Shown here piece by piece: positions 18,121-27,353 of a DNA stretch of 64,000 nucleotides. The DNA comes from Bacteroidia bacterium (GTDB lineage Bacteria; Bacteroidota; Bacteroidia; Bacteroidales; Paludibacteraceae). The notes under the pieces are model-generated. The model had not been told where the DNA came from, ran no database searches, and was given only the letters and a program-made list of their open reading frames with translations. Within the stretch, counting starts at the first letter, position 1; the number at the start of each line of letters is the position of its first letter. Made by a program: the position numbers and the translations under genes. The stretch lies in NCBI GenBank assembly GCA_009929375.1, contig SAAO01000016.1:1-64000 (forward strand). Reading direction: 5' to 3'.

Positions 18121-18285
18121 CCACATAGTACACAATAGTTTTGAAAACAACAGAAAAGACTAAGAACACATAGGATTATCCCGAAAATCGGGATAATTTC
18201 AGCGCTGTAAAACGTATCATCAGATACGTTTACTATGTGAACTAAGTCTTTTTCTTAAATAATTTCTATGTGTTCTATTGTGTTA
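18121..18285. repeat. Nested palindromic element in the glycosyltransferase leader
   Basis: Imperfect outer arms of about 50 bases pair 18121-18173 with 18231-18285: CACATAGTA with TACTATGTG, and the GAAAAGACTAAG region with the CTAAGTCTTTTTC region. The centre holds two perfect hairpins (ATTATCCCGA/TCGGGATAAT at 18175-18197 and AAACGTATC/GATACGTTT at 18210-18231) and the palindrome CAGCGCTG. A -7-like TATTTTTG at 18075-18082 lies just before it. The glycosyltransferase leader would then contain the element. The 17880-18362 stretch holds nothing else that I can support. Confidence 0.7.
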
Positions 18286-18362
18286 GAAATATATCATTAA
18301 ATATTTCAACGAACTTATAAACTGCCTTAAAAACAGCTTTTGTGAACAAAAATATCAATAAA

Positions 18363-19487
18363 ATGAAGATAGTCATTGTCGGTACTGCGCATCCATATCG
18401 TGGCGGACTGGCTGCTTACAATGAGCGGCTGGCACACGAGTTTGTAAAGGAAGGTCATGAGGTGGAAGTATTTACCTTCTCGCTTCAGTATCCATCATTC
18501 CTGTTCCCCGGAAAGTCGCAATTTTCCGACGAAAAAGCTCCTTCGGATCTGCGTATTCGCCGGCGTGTAAACTCTGTAAATCCGCTGAACTGGATGGCTG
18601 TGGGGCGCGAAATAAAAAAAATGCAGCCCGACAGAGTTATTTTTTGTTACTGGATGGCATTTATGGCGCCCTGTTTCGGAACTATTGCGCGGTTTGCCCG
18701 CTCGCCACGCACAAAAATGATAGCGTTGGTACACAATATGATTCCGCACGAACCGACCGTGCTCGACAAACTTTTCCCCGGTTATTTTGTTCGCAGTATG
18801 GATGGTTTTGTGGCTATGGCCGATGCTGTGGCTCGCGATATCAGGCATTTCGATAAGCAAAATAAACCAATAGCTGTGTCGCCGCATCCCATTTACGACC
18901 ATTTTGGTGAATTGCCCGACAAAAAATCGGCTGCCATGAAGCTTGGATTGCACGAGCAATTTTCATATCTGCTGTTTTTTGGCTTTATCCGTCAGTACAA
19001 GGGGCTCGATTTGCTACTCGAAGCCTTTGCCGATAAGCGTTTGCGCGAATTCCCGATCAAACTGATTGTGGCTGGTGAGTTTTACGAAAATCCGGAGCCT
19101 TATCTGCAGCAAATTGCAAAGCTCAAACTCGAAAATCTTGTAGAACTGCGCACTTCATTTATCCCTGACAGCGAAGTGCGAAACTACTTCGGTATTGCCG
19201 ATTTGGTAGCTCAGCCTTACCGCACAGCCACGCAGAGTGGCGTAAGTCAGATTGCTTACCACTTCGAAAAACCAATGCTGGTGACCAATGTAGGCGGATT
19301 GGCCGAAATTGTACCGCACGGAAAAGTAGGATATGTAGTCGATGTGGAGCCCAAACAAATTGCTGATGCACTTGTTGACTTTTATCAACAGCAACGTGCT
19401 GAGACATTTATTGAAAATATAAAAACTGAGAAACTAAAATATGAGTGGTCGAAAATGACTGCGGCTATAAATAATTTGATAATTTGA
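18363..19487 (+). CDS. Glycosyltransferase family 4
   Basis: I chose the ATG at 18363 (MKIVIVGTAHPYRGG), which places the first Rossmann strand and the G-G loop at the very N-terminus as usual for GT4. An upstream GTG at 18342 would add seven residues. The 374-residue protein has the GT-B two-domain form, with LLFFGFIRQYKGLDLLLEAF at the start of the C-terminal domain and the E-x7-E region around YRTATQSGVSQIAYHFEKP. It probably transfers a nucleotide-activated sugar in envelope polysaccharide or glycolipid synthesis at the cytoplasmic face. It is isolated from other polysaccharide genes, so the acceptor is unknown. Confidence 0.85.
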   Translation: MKIVIVGTAHPYRGGLAAYNERLAHEFVKEGHEVEVFTFSLQYPSFLFPGKSQFSDEKAPSDLRIRRRVNSVNPLNWMAVGREIKKMQPDRVIFCYWMAFMAPCFGTIARFARSPRTKMIALVHNMIPHEPTVLDKLFPGYFVRSMDGFVAMADAVARDIRHFDKQNKPIAVSPHPIYDHFGELPDKKSAAMKLGLHEQFSYLLFFGFIRQYKGLDLLLEAFADKRLREFPIKLIVAGEFYENPEPYLQQIAKLKLENLVELRTSFIPDSEVRNYFGIADLVAQPYRTATQSGVSQIAYHFEKPMLVTNVGGLAEIVPHGKVGYVVDVEPKQIADALVDFYQQQRAETFIENIKTEKLKYEWSKMTAAINNLII

Positions 19488-19560
19488 AGATTTGAAAATT
19501 CGAAAATGAATTTTCGTGTGTTTTTTAATCTTCAAATTCCTAATTTTCAAATCTTCAAAT
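19482..19560. repeat. 19-bp perfect inverted repeat between the GT4 and mutS genes
   Basis: ATTTGAAGATTTGAAAATT (19482-19500) is repeated in perfect inverse at 19542-19560. A smaller hairpin (GAAAATTC/GAATTTTC, 19495-19515) is nested inside. The left arm overlaps the last codons of the glycosyltransferase. A T6 run lies in the loop, not after the stem, so a simple terminator is less likely. Confidence 0.7.
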
Positions 19561-19571
19561 AAAATATTTAA

Positions 19572-22184
19572 ATGGCAAACGAAATAGTAGAAACTCCCTT
19601 AATGAAGCAATTTTTCGAAATCAAGGCGCAACATCCTGATGCGATTTTGCTTTTTCGTTGTGGCGATTTCTACGAAACTTTCTCACAAGATGCGATTGAA
19701 GCTTCCGAAATTCTGGGTATTACCCTTACCCGACGTGCCAATGGCTCTGCCAAAACGGTTGAGCTGGCCGGCTTTCCGCATCATGCACTCGATACCTACC
19801 TGCCTAAATTAGTGCGTGCAGGCAAGCGTGTGGCTATTTGCGACCAGCTCGAAGACCCGAAACTGACCAAGAAATTAGTAAAACGTGGTGTGACCGAGCT
19901 TGTAACGCCGGGCGTATCATACAGTGATACCACACTTAATCATAAAGAAAATAACTTTCTGGCTTCCGTGTTTATCAATAAACAGCGGGTAGGAGTGTCC
20001 TTTCTCGATATTTCCACCGGTGAATTTCTGGTAGCCGAGGGTACTGCCGAGTATGTGGATAAATTGCTGAGCAGCTTTAGTCCCAAGGAGGTGCTTTTCG
20101 ATCGTACCAAAAAGAAAGAATTCGAGAGCATTTTTGGCAATAAATTCTTTAGCTATGCACTCGAAGACTGGGCTTATATTCCCGATTCGGCCAACGAACG
20201 CCTGCTGAAACATTTCGAGACCAAAACACTGAAAGGTTTTGGTGTAAGCAATCTGCCCGATGCTGTGGTGGCGGCCGGTGCAATTCTGCATTATCTCGAC
20301 CTTACGCATCATCAGCAAACAGGCCATATTACTCAGCTTTCGCGTATTGAGGAAGACCGCTATGTGTGGCTCGATCGCTTTACCGTACGCAACCTCGAAC
20401 TTTACGGATCGATGAATGAAGGTGCTAAAACGCTGGTGGATGTGCTCGACCGCACTATCGGACCCATGGGCGCTCGTCTTCTGAAACGCTGGGTGGCTTT
20501 TCCGCTGAAAGATGTGAAACCCATTGTGGAGCGTCAGAGCGTGGTAGAGTACTTTTTCCGCAATCCAGAACTCAAAAATCTGCTCGAACAACAAATTGCA
20601 CTTATCGGCGACCTCGAACGTATTATTTCAAAAGTGGCTGTCGGACGTATTAATCCGCGAGAAGTAGTGCAGCTTAAAGTCGCGCTCAAAGCCATAGAAC
20701 CTATCAAAGAGGCTTGTGCGGAATCCGGAAATCCTACTTTGAACCGCATTGCCGAGCAACTGAATGCCTGCCACAGTATTTCTGATAAAATTGAACATGA
20801 GCTGAACAACGATCCGCCAATACAGATACATCGTGGCGATATTTTCCGTGCAGGAGTTGATGCTGATTTGGATGAACTGCGCATGCTGGCTCATTCGGGC
20901 AAGGAATTTTTGCAACGTATTCAGGATCGCGAAAGTGAAATCACAGGTATCCCAAGTCTGAAAATCAGTTTTAATAATGTGTTTGGCTATTACATTGAAG
21001 TACGTAATACTCACAAAGACAAAGTGCCTGATACCTGGATTCGTAAGCAAACGCTTGTAAATGCCGAACGCTATATTACGCAGGAACTTAAAGAGTACGA
21101 AGAGAAAATTCTCGGTGCTGAGGAAAAAATTCTGGCCATTGAAACTCGTCTTTTCAACGATCTGGTCATTGCTTTGTCCGAATATATTACTGCAGTGCAA
21201 CTCGATTCGAATCTGATAGCACAGCTCGATTGCCTGCTTTCGTTTGCCCGTGTGTCTGCCGAAAACAAATATGTGCGACCCGAAATCTCCGATTCTGATG
21301 TGCTCGATATCCGTCAGGGACGCCATCCGGTGATCGAAAAGCAGCTTCCTGTGGGTGAAAGCTACATAGCCAACGATGTGTATCTCGATAGCGAAACACA
21401 ACAAATTATTATCATTACCGGTCCGAACATGGCAGGTAAGTCGGCGCTGCTTCGTCAGACTGCACTTATCACGCTAATGGCGCAGATAGGTTGTTTTGTG
21501 CCGGTGGAAAGTGCCAAAATCGGTGTGGTGGATAAAATCTTTACCCGCGTGGGTGCCAGCGACAATATCTCGCAGGGCGAATCGACTTTTATGGTGGAAA
21601 TGAACGAAGCGGCCAGCATTCTGAACAATCTCTCGGGACGTAGTCTGATTTTGTTCGATGAACTCGGGCGCGGAACAAGTACTTACGACGGTATCTCCAT
21701 TGCCTGGGCCATTGTGGAATATATTCACGAACACCCGAATGCACATGCTAAAACGCTATTTGCCACTCACTACCATGAGCTCAACGAAATGGAAAAATCG
21801 TTCAGTCGCATAAAAAACTATAATGTGTCGGTAAAAGAGGTGGACAAAAAGATTATTTTCCTTCGTAAATTAGTGCGTGGAGGCAGCGAACATAGTTTTG
21901 GTATTCATGTGGCCAAAATGGCGGGCATGCCGCAAAGTATAGTGAAACGTTCGGAGCAAATACTGAAAGATCTCGAATCGGAAAACCGTCAGAATGGCGT
22001 GTCGAAACCCATAGGCGAAATTGCCGAACATCGCGAAGGTCTGCAGCTCAGCTTCTTTCAACTCGACGATCCTGTGCTTGAACAAATCCGCGACGAAATC
22101 AAAAACCTCGATATCAACAACCTTACTCCCGTGGAAGCGCTTAATAAACTCAATGAGATTAAGCGGATTATCAGAGGAAAATGA
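19572..22184 (+). CDS. mutS: DNA mismatch repair protein MutS
   Basis: The 870-residue protein has the full MutS1 layout. The mismatch-reading F-x-E motif is F33-Y34-E35 in CGDFYETF. Connector and lever/clamp regions follow, then the ATPase with Walker A GPNMAGKS at about 617-624 and Walker [14 protein letters not shown] near 692. The ABC-type His is in [11 protein letters not shown]. The C-terminal region ends in a helix-turn-helix dimer part ([17 protein letters not shown]). It recognises mismatches and recruits MutL. Length and motifs match functional MutS1 and not MutS2, which lacks the N-terminal mismatch domain. It has its own terminator downstream. Confidence 0.97.
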   Translation: MANEIVETPLMKQFFEIKAQHPDAILLFRCGDFYETFSQDAIEASEILGITLTRRANGSAKTVELAGFPHHALDTYLPKLVRAGKRVAICDQLEDPKLTKKLVKRGVTELVTPGVSYSDTTLNHKENNFLASVFINKQRVGVSFLDISTGEFLVAEGTAEYVDKLLSSFSPKEVLFDRTKKKEFESIFGNKFFSYALEDWAYIPDSANERLLKHFETKTLKGFGVSNLPDAVVAAGAILHYLDLTHHQQTGHITQLSRIEEDRYVWLDRFTVRNLELYGSMNEGAKTLVDVLDRTIGPMGARLLKRWVAFPLKDVKPIVERQSVVEYFFRNPELKNLLEQQIALIGDLERIISKVAVGRINPREVVQLKVALKAIEPIKEACAESGNPTLNRIAEQLNACHSISDKIEHELNNDPPIQIHRGDIFRAGVDADLDELRMLAHSGKEFLQRIQDRESEITGIPSLKISFNNVFGYYIEVRNTHKDKVPDTWIRKQTLVNAERYITQELKEYEEKILGAEEKILAIETRLFNDLVIALSEYITAVQLDSNLIAQLDCLLSFARVSAENKYVRPEISDSDVLDIRQGRHPVIEKQLPVGESYIANDVYLDSETQQIIIITGPNMAGKSALLRQTALITLMAQIGCFVPVESAKIGVVDKIFTRVGASDNISQGESTFMVEMNEAASILNNLSGRSLILFDELGRGTSTYDGISIAWAIVEYIHEHPNAHAKTLFATHYHELNEMEKSFSRIKNYNVSVKEVDKKIIFLRKLVRGGSEHSFGIHVAKMAGMPQSIVKRSEQILKDLESENRQNGVSKPIGEIAEHREGLQLSFFQLDDPVLEQIRDEIKNLDINNLTPVEALNKLNEIKRIIRGK

Positions 22185-22210
22185 TGTGATGATGTGATGA
22201 TATGATGATA
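22183..22210. repeat. GATGTGATGAT short tandem repeats at the mutS stop codon
   Basis: Starting at the mutS TGA codon, GATGTGA/GATGATGTGA units are repeated in tandem. The same motif recurs directly after the stop of the MBL hydrolase gene (57245-57280). Confidence 0.6.
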
Positions 22211-22221
22211 GGAAGATTTGG

Positions 22222-22262
22222 AAAACGGGCTGCTGAAAATTATTTCAGCAGCCCGTTTTTTA
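22222..22262 (+). terminator. Terminator of mutS
   Basis: AAAACGGGCTGCTGAAA (22222-22238) pairs with the inverse copy ending at 22259, with a 4-6 base loop and a following T run. It is a strong intrinsic terminator. Confidence 0.9.
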
Positions 22263-22372
22263 TAGACATGCTCTATTAGCTATACAAAAAACCTTTCCAA
22301 CATTCAATCGTTCTGTTTTGTTTTATTCTTCAAGATTCACTAAAAACAAATTAAAACAAAACAAAATTGAAT

Positions 22373-22939
22373 ATGAAACAAGTAAAATTGATAGCCCTGC
22401 TTTTGATGGCAGGCACGTTTGCAGTATTTGCACAAAAAATTGATGTAAAACCTTCCGATGCAGTTGTAAAATGGACAGGTAACAAAATTGGTGGTGCGCA
22501 CAATGGCGAGATCAAAGTCAAAAGCGGAACGCTCGAACTTAAATCCGGAAATATCGTAAAAGGAAGTGTGGTTATCGATATGAATTCTATTACCTGCACC
22601 GACATTGAGAACGAAGGAGTCAACAAAAAACTGGTCGATCACCTGAAGTCCGATGACTTTTTCGGCGTTGAGAAATTCCCGACAGCTAAATTTACTGTAA
22701 CCAAAGCCACCAAGTTCAGCAATGGCAAAGCCAATGTGTCGGGCAATATAACCATCAAAGGCAAAACAGAACCTGTAAACTTTGTAGTTACCAAACAAAA
22801 CAATGTGTACAAAACACAGTTGAAAGTGGACCGTTCGAAATTCGACGTGCGCTACGGTTCGAACTCATTCTTCGATAACCTCGGCGACAAAGCCATCGAT
22901 AATATCTTTATCATCGACATTCAGCTAACTGCAAAATAA
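22373..22939 (+). CDS. YceI-family periplasmic lipocalin-like protein
   Basis: The ATG at 22373 (MKQVKLIALLLMAGTF) gives a standard signal peptide cleaved near FAQK; the TTG six bases earlier is an unlikely start. The mature part is a YceI domain (about 165 residues) with SDAVVKWTGNKIGGAHNGEI, an IDMNSITCTD strand, a LKSDDFFGVEKFPTAKF segment and SGNITIKGKTEPVNF. YceI proteins form an elongated lipocalin barrel that binds isoprenoid-like lipids in the periplasm. The gene is free-standing with its own terminator, and no partner cytochrome b561 gene lies beside it. The ligand is not known. Confidence 0.9.
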   Translation: MKQVKLIALLLMAGTFAVFAQKIDVKPSDAVVKWTGNKIGGAHNGEIKVKSGTLELKSGNIVKGSVVIDMNSITCTDIENEGVNKKLVDHLKSDDFFGVEKFPTAKFTVTKATKFSNGKANVSGNITIKGKTEPVNFVVTKQNNVYKTQLKVDRSKFDVRYGSNSFFDNLGDKAIDNIFIIDIQLTAK

Positions 22940-22966
22940 CAAACAGTATCTGCAATTATAAATGAA

Positions 22967-23004
22967 TGGTAGTTTCACAATTAGGTGAAACTACCACTTT
23001 TTTT
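22967..23004 (+). terminator. Terminator of the yceI-like gene
   Basis: TGGTAGTTTCAC (22967-22978) pairs with GTGAAACTACCA (22985-22996), followed by a run of seven T residues. Confidence 0.85.
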
Positions 23005-23079
23005 GTATGCGACATGTTTATAAATATATTATACAACCGGGATAAGGAGGATTAAAGACCTGGTTTAGTTTAGTGTTTT

Positions 23080-23340
23080 GACGCCATAGGCGTCACATAT
23101 TTATAGAAAATGCCCAACGTGGGCGATGGTTCGACCCCGTCGGGGTCGCATGTTTGTTGTAGGTGTTTTTTTATAGATATATTATCCCTCAGTGATTTGT
23201 GTTTGGGCGTTTTTTTTGACGCCATAGGCGTCACATATCTATAGAAAATGACCAACGCGGGCGATGGTTCGACCCCGACGGGGTCGTATGGTTGGTTGTT
23301 GTAACGTGTTTTCTATAAATATGTTATCCCTCCGGGATAA
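23080..23340. repeat. Two REP-like palindromic units next to a Y1 transposase gene
   Basis: Two units repeat with a 138-bp period. Each holds GACGCCATAGGCGTC (23080-23094 and 23218-23232), a spacer with TATAGAAAATG, a partly palindromic CAACG(T/C)GGGCG segment, and a GACCCCG-centred palindrome (23132-23148 and 23270-23286). TTATCCC-TCC-GGGATAA closes the second unit (23324-23340), and broken versions of it flank the first. ACATATTTATAGAAAA (23095-23110) is the exact inverse of TTTTCTATAAATATGT (23309-23324), so the block also folds as a whole. This is the make-up of a BIME-like element. Confidence 0.8.
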
Positions 23341-23452
23341 AGAAAAATGTGGTTGGTTATATAGTGTTTTATTAAATATGTACTAGCTTCCGGATAAATG
23401 TACACATTATTTCATATTTTTACAGATTAAACAACTTTAAACCCTAAAAATT

Positions 23453-23929
23453 ATGTCGAATACTTTTTCTCAAATTTACATTCATGTGGTCTTTGCGGTG
23501 CAAAACCGAAAAGCACTAATTAAACCCACATGGGAAGACGAGCTTTTCAAATACATTACAGGCATTGTCCAAAATAAAGGTCAGAAAATGCTTGCCATAA
23601 ATGGTACCTCCAACCATATTCATTTCCTTATTGGCATGAAACCGTCATGCTGCTTATCTGACTTAGTTCGCGAGGTGAAAAAATCTTCGAACTCATTTGT
23701 TAAAGAAAAACATTTTACAGCTGCTAATTTTAATTGGCAGGAAGGATTTGGTGCTTTTTCGTATAGTCAATCACATCTCAATACAGTTATCAATTACATC
23801 GAAAACCAAAAGCAGCATCACAAGAAGAAAACATTTAAAGATGAATATATTGCCTTGCTAAAAGCATTTGAAATAGAGTATAATGAAGAATATACTTTTG
23901 AATGGTTCGATGAAAATGAATTGGATTAG
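23453..23929 (+). mobile_element. Y1 (HUH) transposase of IS200/RAYT type
   Basis: The 158-residue protein is a complete Y1_Tnp domain. It has the HUH motif H55-I56-H57 in NHIHFLIG and a single catalytic tyrosine, Y104, in AFSYSQSH. A basic end contains KQHHKKKTFKDEY. IS200/IS605 enzymes cut and join single-stranded DNA at hairpins. REP-associated relatives (RAYTs) act on the REP palindromes dispersed in the genome. The two palindromic units 110-370 bp upstream, and the lack of a tnpB gene or clear left/right IS ends, favour a RAYT. The gene may be functional, since all key residues are present. Confidence 0.85.
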
Positions 23930-24080
23930 TCTGATTTCGATTTAAAAAATTTCTGAATACGAATTCACAGTTTTTAGAGCGAAGTAGTTATCTTTGTGGA
24001 AGCAGCAATTGCCGGATGATCTGCTTACAGCAGTGTGTCAATTGTTACTTGTTCAAATTGCTTATTTAAAAGAACTTACT

Positions 24081-27000
24081 ATGCTGAATATCTATCGTGC
24101 TTCGGCCGGATCGGGAAAAACTTACAGACTTACTCAGGATTATATTCATTTGCTTTTCGACCCAAAGCGCGAACATGTGCATCGCCGAATTCTGGCTGTG
24201 ACTTTTACCAACAAAGCTACCGAGGAAATGAAAACCCGCATTCTGCATGAGCTTTATGCACTTGCTTCGCATGCTAAATCGGATTACCGCAAGGGCTTGA
24301 TGGAGAAATTCCGCTTCGATGAAAATCAGGTGGACGAAAAGGCCCGCAGCATAATGATTGAGATTCTTCACGATTACTCTGCTTTTCAGATCAGCACCAT
24401 CGATAAGTTTTTTCAGCAGGTAATACGTGCTTTTGCGCGTGAAATTGGCGTACATGGAGGTTATAACCTGCAGGTGGATACGGATGATACGCTTGTTCAG
24501 TCGGTCGATAATTTGTTTATGGCGCTTTCTGACAAAGAAAATCCACAATTGCTGAAATGGTTGACGCGTTTTGCGGAGGACAGGGTTGAAGAATCGAAAA
24601 ACTGGGATACACGCGAAAGCATTACGGCACTCGGGCGCGAAATTTTCAAGGAAAGTTATCAGTTTAAAGCAGAGGAAACCAACCGAAAACTACACGACAG
24701 AGAGTTTTTGGATGAGTTCAGGAGCAAGCTTCGACAAATTAAGGAGATTTATACAAATGCTTTAAAGGAAAATGCAGGCAAAGCGCTGGCTGTAATGCAG
24801 AAATACGGTCTTGAACATTCCGACTTTTCGCGAAGCAGTACCAAGGTTTTTGATGAAATTCTGAACGGACGGCTCGATATTACCAAAACTATTGCCGCAA
24901 TGGCCGAAGAGGAATCGAAATGTTATACACAAAAGGCTCCCGCCAATATCAAAAACGCCATAGCTTCGGCTTATCACGATGGTTTGCAGCAGGCCTTACA
25001 GCAGCTGGTTCAGCTCACAGAACAGGATGTTGTGCGCTACAACTCGGCCGATATCGTGCTGAAACATATCAATACGCTGGGCATTTTGTCGGACCTGGCC
25101 ATGCAAATTCGCAAACTGACGGGCGAGCAAAACACCATGTTGCTGAGCGACACCAATATGCTGCTCAACCGCATTATCGACGAAAGTGATACGCCTTTTG
25201 TGTACGAAAAAACCGGAATTCATATCGATAATTATATGATCGACGAGTTTCAGGATACTTCGGTGTTGCAATGGAAAAACTTTTATCCGTTGATATGGAA
25301 TAGTTTATCGTCTGATAAATTCAATCTGGTGGTGGGCGATGTAAAGCAAAGCATTTATCGCTGGCGAAATTCCGACTGGAAATTGCTCGACGAGAAAATA
25401 CTCAACGACTTCCGTCCGGAGCAGTTGCACGAAGAAGAACTTGATACAAACTGGCGCAGCGACCGCAATATTGTGGAGTTCAACAATACGTTTTTTAAAA
25501 TGGCGGCCTGGCTGCTACAGAAAAAACTCAATCTGGAGTTGAATGAAGTGCTTCCTGTGTACCCAAGCCTTGCTCCTCTGGCCAAAAAAATTGAACATGC
25601 ATACAAAAATACGGCGCAGAAAACTAACCCCAATGCGGGCGAAGGTTTTGTGAAGTTTGCCTTTATTCCCAACGAAAAAGAAGAAAAGTGGACTCAGAAA
25701 AGTCTGGAGCAGTTACCGGCTATTCTCGAAAACTTACAGGAAAGAGGATACAAACCCTCCGATGTGGGCATTCTGGTAAAAAAGAACGACGAAGCCATGC
25801 GTGTAACCCGCACTTTGCTGAATTACAAAACCACGGCCGCTGCACGTGAAGGTTTTGTGTATGACATTATGGGAAACGAGGGTCTGCAAATTGCCGGATC
25901 GCATGCGGTGAGGTTTATTCTCGGTTTGCTTAAACTGTTTGTTTCGCCCGACGATACTGTGCAGAAAACAATCGTGAAATTTGAGTTTGCACGTGCCGGA
26001 ATGGACATGAGCGATAACGAGGCGCTTAATTTTTGCTTCAGCAGCGCACAATCGGAAGCTGGACTCGATGCGCTCTTTGGCACCGAAAAGTATCGTGAAC
26101 TTATGAAGCTGCGCAATAGTTCGCTTTTTGAAATGGCCGAGAAAATGATAGCCCTTTTCGGTGTGGGTCAATGGCCCGACGAAGCTGTATTTGTACAGGC
26201 TTTTCAGGATGTGGTGTATAAATTCACAACTTCGCGTACTGCCGATTTGTACAGTTTCCTGAAATGGTGGGACAAAAACGGTGAAAAGCAATGTATTGCC
26301 ACACCCGATCAGCAAAATGCTTTCAGGGTAATGACCATTCACAAGTCGAAAGGGCTTGATTTCAAAGTGGTGGTTATTCCTTTCTGCGATTGGGATTTTG
26401 AGAAATCGTCGGGAAATATCCGGAGCATACTCTGGTGTACGCCTACCGAAGCGCCTTTCAACGATTTGTCGTTGTTGCCCGTTGAGTTTAGCAAGAAACT
26501 TGGAGTATCGGTTTTTGCCGAAAATTACTACGATGAACTTATGCATCAGTATATCGATAACCTGAATGTGGCATATGTGGCATTTACCCGCGCCCGCCAC
26601 GAACTGATTTGTATGCTTCCCGCGCCGGCGAAGGAGCCTGAAAGCGAAGAAAAAATCAACTCTCTTTCGTCGATGATTTATTTCTGTTTGAAGAATAAAC
26701 ATCTGCAGCCATACGAAATTCCCTGCGAAGAAAAAGAAGAAAGGCTTTTTTGTGCCGGAACTGAAACTTTTGAAAAAACAAAAGAAGTTGTGGAAGTGCA
26801 GAAAGGTGAGAGTATCACAAATTACCCCACAGTAGGTAGCGCAGGCAGGTTGCGTATTTTGCACCAGAGTAAGGATTACTTAAAACACAACGATGATATT
26901 ACCGAAAGTAAACTGAACTATGGTATAGTGATGCACGAAATTCTGATGCAGATTAAAGTGCCTGCTGATCAGGAAAATGCCGTAAAGCAAATGCTTGGGC

Positions 27001-27335
27001 AGGGAATTATCGACAGCAAGGATGCTGACATTATCAATGCAGAGTTTGAAAAGTTTTGGAAAATTCCGGGAGTGGCACACTGGTTTTTACCTCATCTACA
27101 GGTGTTGAATGAGGCTACCATTCTGACGCCATCGGGTGAGATGTACAGACCCGACAGAGTTGTGCTGGATGGACAAAAGGCGATTGTGGTCGACTATAAA
27201 TTCGGCGATACCGAAAACAAAAAATACATAGCTCAGGTAAGGGAATATATGGCTTTAATGCAGGGAATGGGTTATCAGACCGAAGGTTATCTGTGCTATC
27301 ATTCGCTCGGAAAAGTGGATGCTGTGGCTTTGTAG
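24081..27335 (+). CDS. AddA-like UvrD-family helicase with RecB-type nuclease
   Basis: The ATG at 24081 (MLNIYRASAGSGKT) is chosen because the upstream TTG at 23994 lies inside a -7 promoter element (TATCTTTG, 23989-23996). The 1084-residue protein has Walker A at 7-14, motif Ia TFTNKATEEMK, motif II D388-EFQDT, VVGDVKQSIYRWR, TNWRSDRNI, TIHKSKGLDFK and AFTRARHEL. Its C-terminal PD-(D/E)XK nuclease has RPDRVV and VVDYKFG (D1038, K1040). It would process double-strand breaks for RecA, as AddAB/RecBCD does. The usual AddB-like partner gene is not next to it in this window. Confidence 0.9.
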   Translation: MLNIYRASAGSGKTYRLTQDYIHLLFDPKREHVHRRILAVTFTNKATEEMKTRILHELYALASHAKSDYRKGLMEKFRFDENQVDEKARSIMIEILHDYSAFQISTIDKFFQQVIRAFAREIGVHGGYNLQVDTDDTLVQSVDNLFMALSDKENPQLLKWLTRFAEDRVEESKNWDTRESITALGREIFKESYQFKAEETNRKLHDREFLDEFRSKLRQIKEIYTNALKENAGKALAVMQKYGLEHSDFSRSSTKVFDEILNGRLDITKTIAAMAEEESKCYTQKAPANIKNAIASAYHDGLQQALQQLVQLTEQDVVRYNSADIVLKHINTLGILSDLAMQIRKLTGEQNTMLLSDTNMLLNRIIDESDTPFVYEKTGIHIDNYMIDEFQDTSVLQWKNFYPLIWNSLSSDKFNLVVGDVKQSIYRWRNSDWKLLDEKILNDFRPEQLHEEELDTNWRSDRNIVEFNNTFFKMAAWLLQKKLNLELNEVLPVYPSLAPLAKKIEHAYKNTAQKTNPNAGEGFVKFAFIPNEKEEKWTQKSLEQLPAILENLQERGYKPSDVGILVKKNDEAMRVTRTLLNYKTTAAAREGFVYDIMGNEGLQIAGSHAVRFILGLLKLFVSPDDTVQKTIVKFEFARAGMDMSDNEALNFCFSSAQSEAGLDALFGTEKYRELMKLRNSSLFEMAEKMIALFGVGQWPDEAVFVQAFQDVVYKFTTSRTADLYSFLKWWDKNGEKQCIATPDQQNAFRVMTIHKSKGLDFKVVVIPFCDWDFEKSSGNIRSILWCTPTEAPFNDLSLLPVEFSKKLGVSVFAENYYDELMHQYIDNLNVAYVAFTRARHELICMLPAPAKEPESEEKINSLSSMIYFCLKNKHLQPYEIPCEEKEERLFCAGTETFEKTKEVVEVQKGESITNYPTVGSAGRLRILHQSKDYLKHNDDITESKLNYGIVMHEILMQIKVPADQENAVKQMLGQGIIDSKDADIINAEFEKFWKIPGVAHWFLPHLQVLNEATILTPSGEMYRPDRVVLDGQKAIVVDYKFGDTENKKYIAQVREYMALMQGMGYQTEGYLCYHSLGKVDAVAL

Positions 27336-27353
27336 CACTCCTGTTTGTAAAGG

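Noticed and set aside
20628-21404. 258-codon minus-strand ORF in mutS
   Set aside because: It is antisense to the conserved MutS core, and no homology is recognisable.
23080-23340. CRISPR array
   Set aside because: Two units of 138 bp with multiple internal palindromes and no regular short spacers; no cas genes in the window.
25734-26864. 376-codon minus-strand ORF within the AddA-like gene
   Set aside because: It is a shadow of the helicase frame; the plus strand carries all helicase motifs.
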